A stretch of 64,000 nucleotides of DNA from Herbivorax alkaliphila (GTDB taxonomy: Bacteria > Bacillota > Clostridia > Acetivibrionales > Acetivibrionaceae): positions 42,849-106,848 of the forward strand of contig NZ_JAVDDS010000008.1 of the NCBI RefSeq assembly GCF_030848475.1, given 5' to 3'. The position numbers and the translations under genes were made by a program. The notes beneath the pieces are model-generated. The model saw nothing but the letters and a program-made list of their open reading frames with translations. It did no database searches and had not been told where the DNA came from. Of this stretch, positions 8,986 through 17,611 are shown one piece after another. The first letter of the stretch is position 1. Every line of letters starts with the position of its first letter.

Positions 8986-10239
8986 TCACTCCGTTTCTTG
9001 GTCATTCCCTGTAACAATTACTCTTGAATTGTCGCTAAGAAAGTTTTGGCCTTTTATAATAACCCTGTCACCTTCTTTTATATCACCACTTATTTCTATA
9101 AGCTTGTCGCTAGATATACCTGTTGACACTTCACTTCGCACAGCCCTATCTTCATCTATAACATAAACAAAACTTTTTCCGCTTTCATTAATAATGCTTT
9201 CAACTGGAACTGTCATTACATTTTCTTTTGACTCAAAAGCTATTTCTACTTCAGCTGACATACCACCCTTAATGAATTTATTTTCATTTGGAACTTCAAT
9301 TTTAGTAAGATATGATTGGGTCATCTGATCTACGTTAGGACTAACACTAACAACCTCACCTAAAAAGGGCTCTTTTTGCACAGATTTAATATAAACTAGA
9401 TATTCATCCCCTGTTTTTATACTATTTACTATGTTTTCACCAACATTTACATCTACGATAATAGTAGAAATATCAACTACAGTAGCTGATGGTGAAGCAT
9501 TTGATGCCATTTCCCCCTCACTTACATTTAATGCTGAAATATATCCATTAGCTGGTGAGGTTACAACTGTATTTTCAAGCTGTGTTTTAGCTAAATCATA
9601 TGCAGCCTCAGCCTGCCTTAACTGTGCTACAGCCGTTTCAGTGTTTTCTTTATTAATTCTTGCTTCTGTCACTTCAAACGCTGTTTTTGCACTTTCATAT
9701 TGTTCCTTAGCAAGTTCATATCCTGTCTCTGCTCTTTCAAAATCTTGCTTTGACGCCATTCCATTTTCGTATAGTATCCTTGCGTCATCATATGCTTTCT
9801 TGGCATCATTCAGGTTAATTTCTGCACTTTTTAATGATGACTCTAACTGTGCCATCTGAAGTTCTAATGAACCTCCCTGTGCCATGTTAAGATTTGACCT
9901 TGCCACATTAACTGACGCTTCTGATTGAGCAAGCTGTAGCCTTATTTCCTTGTCATCAATTTTAAAAAGAGTCTGCCCCTTTTCAACCTGTTCTCCCAAA
10001 CTCACATAGAGTTCTGAAACCTTTCCTGGCTGTTTAGGCACGACATTTATTTCCTTTAACGGTTTTGCCTGCCCTACTATCGTTTGAACTCTTTCAATAT
10101 CGGCTCTTTTAACAACGTCCACCCCCACCGAAACAGGCCTTTCTTCATTATTTTCATCATCATTTGATGCTGATGTACTACACCCAACTGCCATTAACAA
10201 TATAAAAGCTGTAAGTAGCACTAAAATTTTCTCTTTCAT
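8986..10239 (-). CDS. RND efflux periplasmic-adaptor-type lipoprotein (HlyD/AcrA family)
   Basis: This 417-residue membrane fusion protein begins MKEKILVLLTAFILLMAVGC, a lipoprotein signal with the cysteine at residue 20. A short Asn/Glu-rich spacer follows. The barrel-sandwich/lipoyl half-motif PGKVSELYVSLGEQVEKGQ lies at about 75-95, a long alpha-helical hairpin at about 105-215, the second lipoyl half (TVVTSPANGYISALNVSEGE) after it, then beta-barrel and membrane-proximal domains. It links the RND pump to the cell surface. A GTG at 10257 keeps the frame open, but the AAGGAGG site lies between it and the ATG at 10239, so the ATG is the start. The stop overlaps the pump gene; marR is directly upstream. 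Confidence 0.93.
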   Translation of the reverse strand: MKEKILVLLTAFILLMAVGCSTSASNDDENNEERPVSVGVDVVKRADIERVQTIVGQAKPLKEINVVPKQPGKVSELYVSLGEQVEKGQTLFKIDDKEIRLQLAQSEASVNVARSNLNMAQGGSLELQMAQLESSLKSAEINLNDAKKAYDDARILYENGMASKQDFERAETGYELAKEQYESAKTAFEVTEARINKENTETAVAQLRQAEAAYDLAKTQLENTVVTSPANGYISALNVSEGEMASNASPSATVVDISTIIVDVNVGENIVNSIKTGDEYLVYIKSVQKEPFLGEVVSVSPNVDQMTQSYLTKIEVPNENKFIKGGMSAEVEIAFESKENVMTVPVESIINESGKSFVYVIDEDRAVRSEVSTGISSDKLIEISGDIKEGDRVIIKGQNFLSDNSRVIVTGNDQETE

Positions 10240-10256
10240 AAAAAATCCTCCTTGCA

Positions 10257-10691
10257 CTAATTAACATTTTTAAGTTTTGAAAATATAACTTGAACTTCTT
10301 TTACTATATCATTTAAACGCTCTATATCTTCATCACTGAAGACAGAAAGCTTATCCAAAAGATGCCTTGTGAATTTTGTCATTTCTTCATCTAAAAAATC
10401 TCCTCCCCTTTTTGTAAGCTTAAGTGTACTAACTCTTTTATCATTCTCAAGAGTACCTTTTTCAACCAAACCCTCTTCTATCATTTTCTCAGCAAGAACA
10501 GACATATTAGGTTTTGAAACCATTATTTTTTTTCCATAATAGTTCATCGGCATTCCGCCTTCAATTTTCAAGTGATATAAGAGTTCCATTTGCAGTTTTG
10601 TTACACTGCAATCTGGAAGGCCTTTAAACATAGTTTTATAAAGCACGGGTAAAACTGTTAAGTAATTTTCTATTAAACGTCTTCTACTCAT
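10257..10691 (-). CDS. MarR family transcriptional regulator
   Basis: A 144-residue winged-helix protein of normal MarR length. The recognition region reads GKKIMVSKPNMSVLAEKMIEEGLVEKG (about residues 49-75), followed by a wing NDKRVSTLKLTKRG and C-terminal dimerisation helices. It is the first gene of the marR-adaptor-pump operon on the minus strand. Its own promoter contains a 25-base palindrome overlapping the -10 element, so autoregulation is expected: ligand binding releases the repressor and induces efflux. The ligand cannot be inferred. Confidence 0.92.
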   Translation of the reverse strand: MSRRRLIENYLTVLPVLYKTMFKGLPDCSVTKLQMELLYHLKIEGGMPMNYYGKKIMVSKPNMSVLAEKMIEEGLVEKGTLENDKRVSTLKLTKRGGDFLDEEMTKFTRHLLDKLSVFSDEDIERLNDIVKEVQVIFSKLKNVN

Positions 10692-10745
10692 CTTATTTCC
10701 CCCATTATAAATATACTTTCTTTTTTAATAAATGTCTGTTTTTTT

Positions 10746-10770
10746 AAATAGTTATGAATCATAACTATTT
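10746..10770. promoter_or_regulatory. MarR operator palindrome
   Basis: A perfect 12-1-12 inverted repeat (AAATAGTTATGA, one base, mirror) lies 55-79 bases upstream of the marR start. The -10 hexamer of the marR promoter falls inside it, the classic arrangement for repression. Binding by this MarR protein is inferred from position and symmetry. Confidence 0.75.
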
Positions 10771-10786
10771 ACATATAATAATGTAA
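10758..10786 (-). promoter_or_regulatory. Promoter of the marR efflux operon
   Basis: On the minus strand, -35 TTACAT (10781-10786), a 17-base spacer and -10 TATGAT (10758-10763). The -10 lies within the MarR palindrome. Confidence 0.55.
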
Positions 10787-10950
10787 CATATCCTTTTTCA
10801 CAGGTCAATAATAAAAGTAAATATATTAAATAGAATGCACCTTGCTTGATTTAAATTTATATTATAAACTATTTAAGGTACTGTTTAAATGCCATATGGA
10901 AATAGAAGGTAAAATCAAAGTTTATTTTATAAAATTAGGAGGTTTTTAGT

Positions 10951-12042
10951 TTGAGCGTTGAATTAATGGAATTTTTAAAAGAAAAAGAAAAGGATCTTGT
11001 AAAATACATAAAAGGTAGTGATGTGCAAAAATATTTTAGACCTAAGCACATGTACGATGCTGTAATAAGTTATGTTTACAGAAGTGCAAAACGTTTAAGA
11101 CCTTCTGTCCTTATCATGTCATGTGGATGTTTAGGAGGAGAAGAACGAGTTGCTATACCCGCTGCCGCCGCAGTTGAACTTTTTCACACTTGGACTTTGG
11201 TACATGACGATATAATAGATAATGACAGTTTGAGAAGAGGTGAGCCTACTACCCACCTTTTACTTAAAGATGCTGGTAAAGCTGATTTAAAACTAAGTGA
11301 CAAGTTAGCCGAAGATTACGGAAAAGATATTGCAATTTTAGCTGGTGATGTACAACATGCCTGGTCAATAACTTTCCTCATTGAAACAACCACTAAAATG
11401 GGGATAGACCCATGTATTACCTTGGAAATTATTAAATATATGGAATCATACGCTGTTGGCAACCTTATTTATGGGGAAGCTGTTGATGTACAGATGGGAA
11501 TGACAGACAGCAAAGCCGCTATGAAATTTACCGAAGATGATATAATAAACATGATGTGGGGAAAAACTGGAGTGCTATACGGCTTTTCCGGACTGGCAGG
11601 AGCAATGATTGGTAAGGGAACTTCCGACATAAACGATAGTCAGGTTACGTCCATAAAAGATTTTACAAGTAACTGTGGAATTGCATTTCAGCTACAAGAT
11701 GATATTTTAGGTATTGTCGGAGATGAAAAAATACTTGGAAAACCAATTGGTTCTGACATAAGAGAAGGTAAGAAAACTACAATTGTTCTAGAATCTTTAA
11801 AAAATGCAAATGAAGAACAAAAAAGCCTTATATTTAATGTCTTAGGAAATAAAGATGCCTCTGAAAACGATGTTAAAAATGTGATAAAACTCTTTAAAGA
11901 GTTAAATGGAGTAGAACACACCAAAACATTAGCCCAAAAATATATAGAAAAAGCTCTTCCAAATCTTAATGAAATAGAAGATTCAAAGTACAAGAACTTA
12001 TTGCTGTGCTGGGCTGATTTTATGATTAACAGAGATTTATAA
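10951..12042 (+). CDS. Polyprenyl (isoprenyl) diphosphate synthase
   Basis: This 363-residue trans-prenyltransferase belongs to the all-alpha isoprenoid synthase fold. The first aspartate motif is HDDIID (Asp86, Asp87, Asp90) with the RR of LRRGEP just after it. The second is QLQDDILGIVGD (Asp250, Asp251), where the fifth position is Gly rather than Asp. The upstream KRLRP motif is at about 47-51. A bulky Trp81 lies five residues before the first motif, which in this family tends to shorten the product, so a C15-C20 product is possible but unproven. It elongates allylic diphosphates with IPP in the cytoplasm. The TTG at 10951 has a strong AGGAGG site. It is monocistronic, with a terminator right after it. 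Confidence 0.88.
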   Translation: MSVELMEFLKEKEKDLVKYIKGSDVQKYFRPKHMYDAVISYVYRSAKRLRPSVLIMSCGCLGGEERVAIPAAAAVELFHTWTLVHDDIIDNDSLRRGEPTTHLLLKDAGKADLKLSDKLAEDYGKDIAILAGDVQHAWSITFLIETTTKMGIDPCITLEIIKYMESYAVGNLIYGEAVDVQMGMTDSKAAMKFTEDDIINMMWGKTGVLYGFSGLAGAMIGKGTSDINDSQVTSIKDFTSNCGIAFQLQDDILGIVGDEKILGKPIGSDIREGKKTTIVLESLKNANEEQKSLIFNVLGNKDASENDVKNVIKLFKELNGVEHTKTLAQKYIEKALPNLNEIEDSKYKNLLLCWADFMINRDL

Positions 12043-12047
12043 TCACC

Positions 12048-12081
12048 AAAGGCGGGGGAATTTCTATAATTCCTCCCCTTT
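12048..12081. terminator. Bidirectional terminator between polyprenyl synthase and metA
   Basis: A G/C-rich stem of AAAGG(C)GGGGAATT with AATTCC(T)CCCCTTT, five-base loop and one bulge, lies in the 37-base gap between convergent genes. T-rich sequence follows on both strands. Confidence 0.75.
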
Positions 12082-12997
12082 ATTCTATTTTGCTCACATC
12101 AAATGGAGTTTCTTGGTAAACGTAATAATTTAGCCAATTTGAAAAAAGAAGATTTGCATGACCTCTCCAATCTACTATTGGATGGTTATTTGGATTGTCA
12201 CCTGGAAAATAGTTTTCAGGAATTTTAGTCTTAAGCCCTCTTGCGATGTCTCTCTCATACTCAGTTTTTAAAGTCAAAGGATCGTACTCAGAGTGACCTG
12301 TCACAAATACCTTACGTCCATCCTTAGTTGCAATTAAGTAAACTCCTGCCTCTTCAGACTCAGATAATATTTCCAACTCGCTAACCTTTTCAATATCCTC
12401 TTTTCTGGTTTCAGTATACCTTGAATGAGGAGCACAAAAAACATCATCAAAACCTCTTATCAATTTTACATTCTTTTTGGTAACTTCATGGCTAAAAATC
12501 CCAAACTTTTTTTCTTTTAAGGGATACTTTTTAATACCATAGTGATAATATAAAGCAGCCTGAGCTCCCCAACATATGTGAAGTGTTGACATAACATTGT
12601 GTTTTTTCCATTCCATAATAACTTCAAGTTCTTTCCAGTAATCTACCTGCTCAAACTCTAAATGCTCCACAGGTGCACCAGTTATAACCATCCCGTCAAA
12701 CTTCTGATTTTTAATTGTATCAAAAGTCTCATAAAACTCAGTAAGATGTTCTTCAGGTGTATTTTTAGACGTATATGTTTTAGGCTGTAAAAGCACTATA
12801 TCAACCTGTAAGGGGGAATTACCCAAAAGTCTGAGAAGCTGCGTTTCTGTTATGATTTTAGTAGGCATAAGATTTAAAATAGCTATTTTAAGTGGTCTAA
12901 TATCCTGATGGAACGCTCTATCTTCCCCCATAACAAAAATATTTTCATTGTTTAAAACATTAAATGCCGGCAAATTATCCGGTATCTTAATTGGCAT
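12080..12997 (-). CDS. metA: Homoserine O-acyltransferase MetA (predicted acetyl-CoA specific)
   Basis: A 305-residue glutamine-amidotransferase-fold enzyme that acylates L-homoserine in methionine biosynthesis. The catalytic cysteine is Cys142 in [10 protein letters not shown]. The His-Glu pair lies in the GHSEYD motif at about 235-240, and the N-terminus [11 protein letters not shown] is typical. Residue 111, in ITGAPVE, is glutamate. In characterised MetA proteins Glu111 goes with acetyl-CoA and Gly111 with succinyl-CoA, so this is predicted to be a homoserine O-acetyltransferase despite the usual succinyltransferase name. No SAM riboswitch or T-box is visible in the 95 bases upstream. Confidence 0.93.
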   Translation of the reverse strand: MPIKIPDNLPAFNVLNNENIFVMGEDRAFHQDIRPLKIAILNLMPTKIITETQLLRLLGNSPLQVDIVLLQPKTYTSKNTPEEHLTEFYETFDTIKNQKFDGMVITGAPVEHLEFEQVDYWKELEVIMEWKKHNVMSTLHICWGAQAALYYHYGIKKYPLKEKKFGIFSHEVTKKNVKLIRGFDDVFCAPHSRYTETRKEDIEKVSELEILSESEEAGVYLIATKDGRKVFVTGHSEYDPLTLKTEYERDIARGLKTKIPENYFPGDNPNNHPIVDWRGHANLLFSNWLNYYVYQETPFDVSKIE

Positions 12998-13091
12998 ATT
13001 TCATCATCCATTCTATATAACATTACTTACATTATTATAAATGATACTACATATTATTAAAATCAGTCAATGTTTTTTCTAAGTTGAATTA

Positions 13092-13625
13092 TTAAAGACC
13101 TAAATTATGTCGAAGATTTAATATATAATTTAAACACTTTTCTGTATCTCCAACCACTTCTCCTCTTTCTCTTTTTATAGAATAATTTTTTTTAGTATCA
13201 CCAAATAAAATATAATTTTTATGAACTGCATATGGATCCTTGTGTTCATAGTATTTTATCTCAAAATCCTTGTTATCCTGCTGGGGACATTTTGTATAGT
13301 ATATTTTCACCCACTGGTGTTCAATAACTTTTTGTTTTTTCAAATATTCTATCATAGAATTATAAAGCATTAATGGAGCATTTTCTTTATCCTTATTGTC
13401 TGTTTCTTCATCTTTCTTATTGTCTATTTCTTCGTCTTTCTTATTATCTTCACTAATCAATTGCTCAATAGTTGTTTTTTGTTCCTCTAATTCACTCCAG
13501 TAAAGTCCATTATGCTTTGACATTTCGTCAAATGCTTTATCAGACAAATTACCCGCAGCCTTTAGGTACTGATTTATTGCTCGAGACATTACCTGCAACA
13601 GCTGTTTGTCTTTCTCTTCAATCAT
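13092..13625 (-). CDS. Hypothetical protein with Lys/Asp/Glu repeat
   Basis: A 177-residue protein I do not recognise. Its N-terminal half is helical (EEKDKQLLQVMSRAINQYLKA). A charged, low-complexity stretch at about residues 65-85 contains near-repeats of KKDEEIDN. The C-terminal half is rich in Tyr and Lys (KIYYTKCPQQDN, YEHKDPYAVHKNYILFGDT). No signal peptide or membrane segment is seen. The frame extends to an ATG at 13643, but the AGGTGGAG site lies between that codon and the ATG at 13625. It stands alone between metA and the HATPase gene. The DNA repeat here (CTTATTGTCTxTTTCTTC units near 13395-13445) is coding, not intergenic. Confidence 0.7.
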   Translation of the reverse strand: MIEEKDKQLLQVMSRAINQYLKAAGNLSDKAFDEMSKHNGLYWSELEEQKTTIEQLISEDNKKDEEIDNKKDEETDNKDKENAPLMLYNSMIEYLKKQKVIEHQWVKIYYTKCPQQDNKDFEIKYYEHKDPYAVHKNYILFGDTKKNYSIKRERGEVVGDTEKCLNYILNLRHNLGL

Positions 13626-13863
13626 AGTACTCCACCTTTTCATTTTAAATTTAGAAATACCTCAATGGAAAAATCCGACTCTGAATCGAAAATTTCATCA
13701 TTAAATTATTCCTTGTATGCAATTAATATATCAAACAAATACATAAAATTCAAGGAGCAAACCTGTGGTAGGAAATAAGGAAATACACTTTGATTGCAGC
13801 TATCAATGGGATATGATATAATTATAGTTAAAAGTGAATATTTTACTCATGGAGGACTAACTT

Positions 13864-14286
13864 ATGCAAATATTAAAGTATACATTAGAAGCATTCATAC
13901 CTTTTGACAAAGACAGTATAGAAAAATTTCTTTTTCTATGTGAAGAAACTATAAACAATTTAACTTCCGATGAAAAAATAATTTTCAAACTTAAAAGTGC
14001 TACCCATGAACTATTGATTAACTCTTTAGAACATGGATATGGTAAAAATTCTGGAAAGGTTTCTTTTTCAATGCAAAAAACAAAGCATTCAATACTTCTT
14101 GAAATGACTGATGAAGGTTCTGGCTTAAACCCTTCTATATTAAATTTGGAAAATCAATGTAAGGATTTAAATAGCATAAAAGACAGAGGCTGGGGACTTA
14201 TGATACTTAACAAACTATCAGATAATATGGTAATTGCATCAAACAAACCTAAAGGAACTAAAATATCAGTTTTCATATCTGTCTAA
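13864..14286 (+). CDS. ATP-binding anti-sigma-factor-like protein (HATPase_c, RsbW/SpoIIAB type)
   Basis: A 140-residue stand-alone GHKL ATPase domain. The N box is HELLINSLEHGYG (about 49-61), the G1 box DEGSGL (about 84-89) and the G2 box GWGLMIL (about 112-118), ending with a GTKISVFI strand. There is no histidine phosphoacceptor domain. Such proteins are serine-protein kinases that bind sigma factors or STAS anti-anti-sigma proteins. No partner sigma factor or STAS gene is adjacent; the neighbour is a convergent radical SAM gene. The regulatory partner is therefore unknown. The ATG has a GGAGG site (ATGGAGGACTAACTT). Confidence 0.85.
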   Translation: MQILKYTLEAFIPFDKDSIEKFLFLCEETINNLTSDEKIIFKLKSATHELLINSLEHGYGKNSGKVSFSMQKTKHSILLEMTDEGSGLNPSILNLENQCKDLNSIKDRGWGLMILNKLSDNMVIASNKPKGTKISVFISV

Positions 14287-14321
14287 CATCTTTGGTTCTT
14301 TTAAAAATGTTTATATAAAAA

Positions 14322-16061
14322 CTATAAATCAATTTTTTTAAACTCAAAAAGCCCTAAAACTTTACTCTTTTTATTGTAATTAAATAGAATTATTTCTAAA
14401 TTTTCTTTTCGTTCGAATTTATTTGTAACATCAAGCCTAAATGGCTCAAAATGAATATTCTTAATTATTTTTTTTACTGATGCACCTAAGTATTCAGGAA
14501 GATACTTGTTTACATTTTCTTTGTTTTTCAAAAACTCCGATACTTTTCCTCTTAGTTTTGGCATATGAATTTTTTCTATGCCCTCTGGTATATTAGTGTT
14601 TTTGTGAGATGTTAAAAAGTCAAATTTCATTAATTCAGAGATGATTTCCTTATCAATGCTTAAAACATCTATAAACTTTAAAAGTATTGTATACAGCTCT
14701 CTACTTGAAATTGAACGATTAAAATAACCTTCTTTTTCATAAAAGGAAGCTAAATCTTCATAAAATTCAAAGGGTGAAGAAAAATAATTTTTAATAATAT
14801 AGTCTACACTTTTACAAAACCTTCCAGAGTTATAGTACCGATCAACTAACTTTTCTATTTTTTTTAATTTAAATATTTCTTCAAAGCTTAAATATTTGTT
14901 TTGGAGCACTTCATAGGGTGGATATTCCCTGTACAAATAATGGTGACTTTCAGAGTTTTTACGTATTTCTGAACCTTTAAGCATTTTTAAAAAACCAAGC
15001 TGCAACTTATGAGGTTTTAAATTATAGACTTCATCAAATGAATTTTTAAATGAACTATAATTCTCATAAGGCAAACCTGCAATTAGGTCAAGATGTACAT
15101 GGATATTTCCTAAGTCTATCAATTTTTTTGCATAATAAAACACCTTTTCAGTATTTGTCCTTCTGTCTATCTCCTGTAACGTAGGTTCATTTGTAGACTG
15201 AACACCAATTTCAAATTGTATTATACCTTCTGGGGCTTTAGATAATAATTCTAACATATCACTATCAAACAAATCTCCAGCAGCTTCAAAGTGAAAACAT
15301 GTATTAACTGAGTTCTCTATTACGAACTTAAATATTTCCATAACTCTTTTTTTATTACAGTTAAATGTTCTATCAACAAACTTAACAAGCTTTACTTCCT
15401 CATCTAATAATGTTTTTAACTCCTTTTTCACTCTATCCATTGAAAAATACCTTACTCCTTTAAAAGTAGATGATATACAATAAGAACATGAAAAAGGACA
15501 TCCTCTTGAGGATTCGTAGTAGATAATTTTATCCTTTACCGATTCAATCATTTCCTTTGTATACACTGTAGGTATGTCATCAAGATTTTCTATTAAAGCC
15601 GGTTCTTCTCCCGAAACCACCTTTTTATTCTTTCTATAGGCTATACCCTTTATGTCATCAATATTTATATTTTTATGCTCAAAAAACTGTAATAATTGCC
15701 TGAAACTAAATTCTCCCTCACCTGATATTATATAATCAATATACTTATTGTTATTTAAAATGCCCTCCGCATTATGTGAAACCTCAGGACCTCCAAGGAC
15801 AATTTTTATATCAGGAGCTATTTTTTTTAAATTAGCAGATGTTTTTAAGACATGTTCAATATTCCATATATAACATGAAAAAGCTACCACATCACATTTC
15901 TTAAAATAGATATTTCCAAGAATATCTTCTAAATTTTCATTTATAGAAAACTCCTTTACCTCTATGTCATCAAAATAATCTTTACAACTTGCCCAAAGAT
16001 ACCAAGGTGCAAGAGCTGAGTGTATATACTTTGCATTAATAGCTGTTAAAAGTACTTTCAT
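14322..16061 (-). CDS. B12-binding-domain radical SAM protein (DUF4080 type)
   Basis: A 579-residue enzyme with an N-terminal Rossmann-like B12-binding-type domain (about 1-150; starts KVLLTAINAKYIHSALA, then VLGGPEVSHNAEG). A radical SAM core follows with the [4Fe-4S] ligands in CPFSCSYC (Cys188, Cys192, Cys195). The C-terminal 200 residues match the extension seen in the DUF4080 group. The DxHxxG cobalamin ligand motif is not evident, so cofactor binding is doubtful. Members are widespread in Clostridia; the reaction is unknown. It is alone in its unit, with no substrate peptide or methyltransferase beside it. Confidence 0.88.
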   Translation of the reverse strand: MKVLLTAINAKYIHSALAPWYLWASCKDYFDDIEVKEFSINENLEDILGNIYFKKCDVVAFSCYIWNIEHVLKTSANLKKIAPDIKIVLGGPEVSHNAEGILNNNKYIDYIISGEGEFSFRQLLQFFEHKNINIDDIKGIAYRKNKKVVSGEEPALIENLDDIPTVYTKEMIESVKDKIIYYESSRGCPFSCSYCISSTFKGVRYFSMDRVKKELKTLLDEEVKLVKFVDRTFNCNKKRVMEIFKFVIENSVNTCFHFEAAGDLFDSDMLELLSKAPEGIIQFEIGVQSTNEPTLQEIDRRTNTEKVFYYAKKLIDLGNIHVHLDLIAGLPYENYSSFKNSFDEVYNLKPHKLQLGFLKMLKGSEIRKNSESHHYLYREYPPYEVLQNKYLSFEEIFKLKKIEKLVDRYYNSGRFCKSVDYIIKNYFSSPFEFYEDLASFYEKEGYFNRSISSRELYTILLKFIDVLSIDKEIISELMKFDFLTSHKNTNIPEGIEKIHMPKLRGKVSEFLKNKENVNKYLPEYLGASVKKIIKNIHFEPFRLDVTNKFERKENLEIILFNYNKKSKVLGLFEFKKIDL

Positions 16062-16177
16062 ATATTTTAAAACTCCATTTATCTTATTCTAATACTCAAC
16101 CATCTATTTTAAGGGTATGTGCATACACCCCAACAACGCCATCTTGACTTTAACTCTAGCACTTAGACAAAGCAGTG

Positions 16178-17386
16178 TCAAGCATCACAAACTTTTTTTA
16201 TTAAAGAAAACCATACATATAATATTTCATTAAAATAGTCACCATACTCCTTTTTAGGTATTTTATTCTTTGTCTTTAAACCTGACCTTGCAATCACTTT
16301 GTCATCAATGCAAAATTTTACTTCTCCTACCTCAACATCTTCAAATACAGGTGCATTTATAGTTCTTTTTACAACTATTATTTTTTTTAATTTTTCTTTT
16401 TCAGGTAAAGTCAAAGGAATTTTGATATCTTTCATAACTACTGCTAAGGCTTCTTCCTTTTTACCTCTATCTACATTAACCCTGCCTCCTATTTCGCCAA
16501 ATTCAGCTAAACTATAAATTTTATAATTAGAAAAAGCAAAGTCTAAAATATCTTTACTGCTTTGTGCCCTTGTAGTTCTGCTTGAGCAATTTAAAACAAC
16601 AGATATGATTCTCCAGTTATCTCTTGTTGCTGATGTTACAAGACATCTTCCTGCTTTTCCTGTATAACCGGTTTTCACTCCATCAGCTCCTGGGTATATA
16701 CTAAGCATCTCATTTGTTGTATGAAGACTTCTATTTGTTATAGTAGTGTTTTTTGTACCTACTATCTCAGAAAAAACAGGATTTTTTAATGCATAACGTG
16801 CAAGCTTAGCCAACTCATATGCAGTAGAATAGTGACCGTTAGCATCTAAACCATGTGGGTTTTTAAAAGCTGTATCCTTAAGTCCTAATTCTTTTGCCTT
16901 ACTATTCATCATTTCTGCAAATCCTTCTACAGAACCGCCAACATGTTCTGCTATAGCTATAGCAGCGTCATTACCTGACTTTATAAGCAGACCATAAAGA
17001 AGCTCTTTTAAAATTAGCTCTTCTCCTGCTTTAAGGTTTATCACTGAGCCCCTTATTGAAGCAGCCCTTTTGCTTGCTTTAACCTTATCATCAAGATTTC
17101 CATTTTCAATAGCGACAATGGCTGTCATTATCTTTGTTGTACTTGCCATGGCTTTTCTTGAATGAGCATTTTTTTCGTATAAAATCCTTCCACTAACTGT
17201 ATCTAAAATAACTGCTGCACCAGCACTGATTTTAGGAGGTTTAATCCCACTATAAGTATCACCTTCAATATAAACTACCTCTTTTAACGGCTCATTTTCG
17301 TCAAAATCATCTCCTTTTAGATACATGAATTGGTTTGCCAAAACTACAATGCCCAACAAAATACTTATAATTGATTTTTTTGTCAA
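16178..17386 (-). CDS. Serine-type D-Ala-D-Ala carboxypeptidase (DacF/PBP5 family)
   Basis: A penicillin-binding protein of about 402 residues that trims the terminal D-Ala of peptidoglycan stem peptides outside the membrane. All three active-site motifs are present: STTK (Ser82-Lys85), SGN (137-139) and KTG (238-240). A signal peptide (TKKSIISILLGIVVLANQF) precedes them. The C-terminal PBP5-type beta domain ends in an amphipathic tail (YFNEILYVWFSLIKKV) that probably anchors it to the membrane. The frame is open to 17443, but a GGGTGTGAT site is placed for the TTG at 17386, which also begins the signal peptide cleanly. No spoIIA operon follows it, unlike dacF of Bacillus. Confidence 0.92.
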   Translation of the reverse strand: MTKKSIISILLGIVVLANQFMYLKGDDFDENEPLKEVVYIEGDTYSGIKPPKISAGAAVILDTVSGRILYEKNAHSRKAMASTTKIMTAIVAIENGNLDDKVKASKRAASIRGSVINLKAGEELILKELLYGLLIKSGNDAAIAIAEHVGGSVEGFAEMMNSKAKELGLKDTAFKNPHGLDANGHYSTAYELAKLARYALKNPVFSEIVGTKNTTITNRSLHTTNEMLSIYPGADGVKTGYTGKAGRCLVTSATRDNWRIISVVLNCSSRTTRAQSSKDILDFAFSNYKIYSLAEFGEIGGRVNVDRGKKEEALAVVMKDIKIPLTLPEKEKLKKIIVVKRTINAPVFEDVEVGEVKFCIDDKVIARSGLKTKNKIPKKEYGDYFNEILYVWFSLIKKVCDA

Positions 17387-17611
17387 AATATCACACCCTG
17401 TATTTAAATGATATAACCATATAAATATATGAAGTTTATACAAACTTTATAATTACTATAGTGTAAAAATTTAAACTGGAAGAGTAAAGTTTTTTTACCT
17501 TTGCTATTCCGCTTGACTCTAAGCCTTTAAAACAGGAATATTTTTTCTGTATACTTTTTTGTTAAGGTATGATATAAATTTACCGATACACTTTGTGAGG
17601 GGGAACGATAA

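Noticed and set aside
9431..9859. 142-codon open frame antisense to the RND adaptor
   Set aside because: It mirrors the helical hairpin coding of the adaptor, is compositionally odd (Ala/Ser/Val) and has no start signal.
12998..13091. SAM riboswitch or T-box upstream of metA
   Set aside because: The gap is only about 95 bases and AT-rich, with no conserved motif of either class.
13380..13450. Short tandem DNA repeats, possible CRISPR-like or intergenic array
   Set aside because: They lie in frame inside a protein gene and encode KKDEExDN units; no spacers of constant length.
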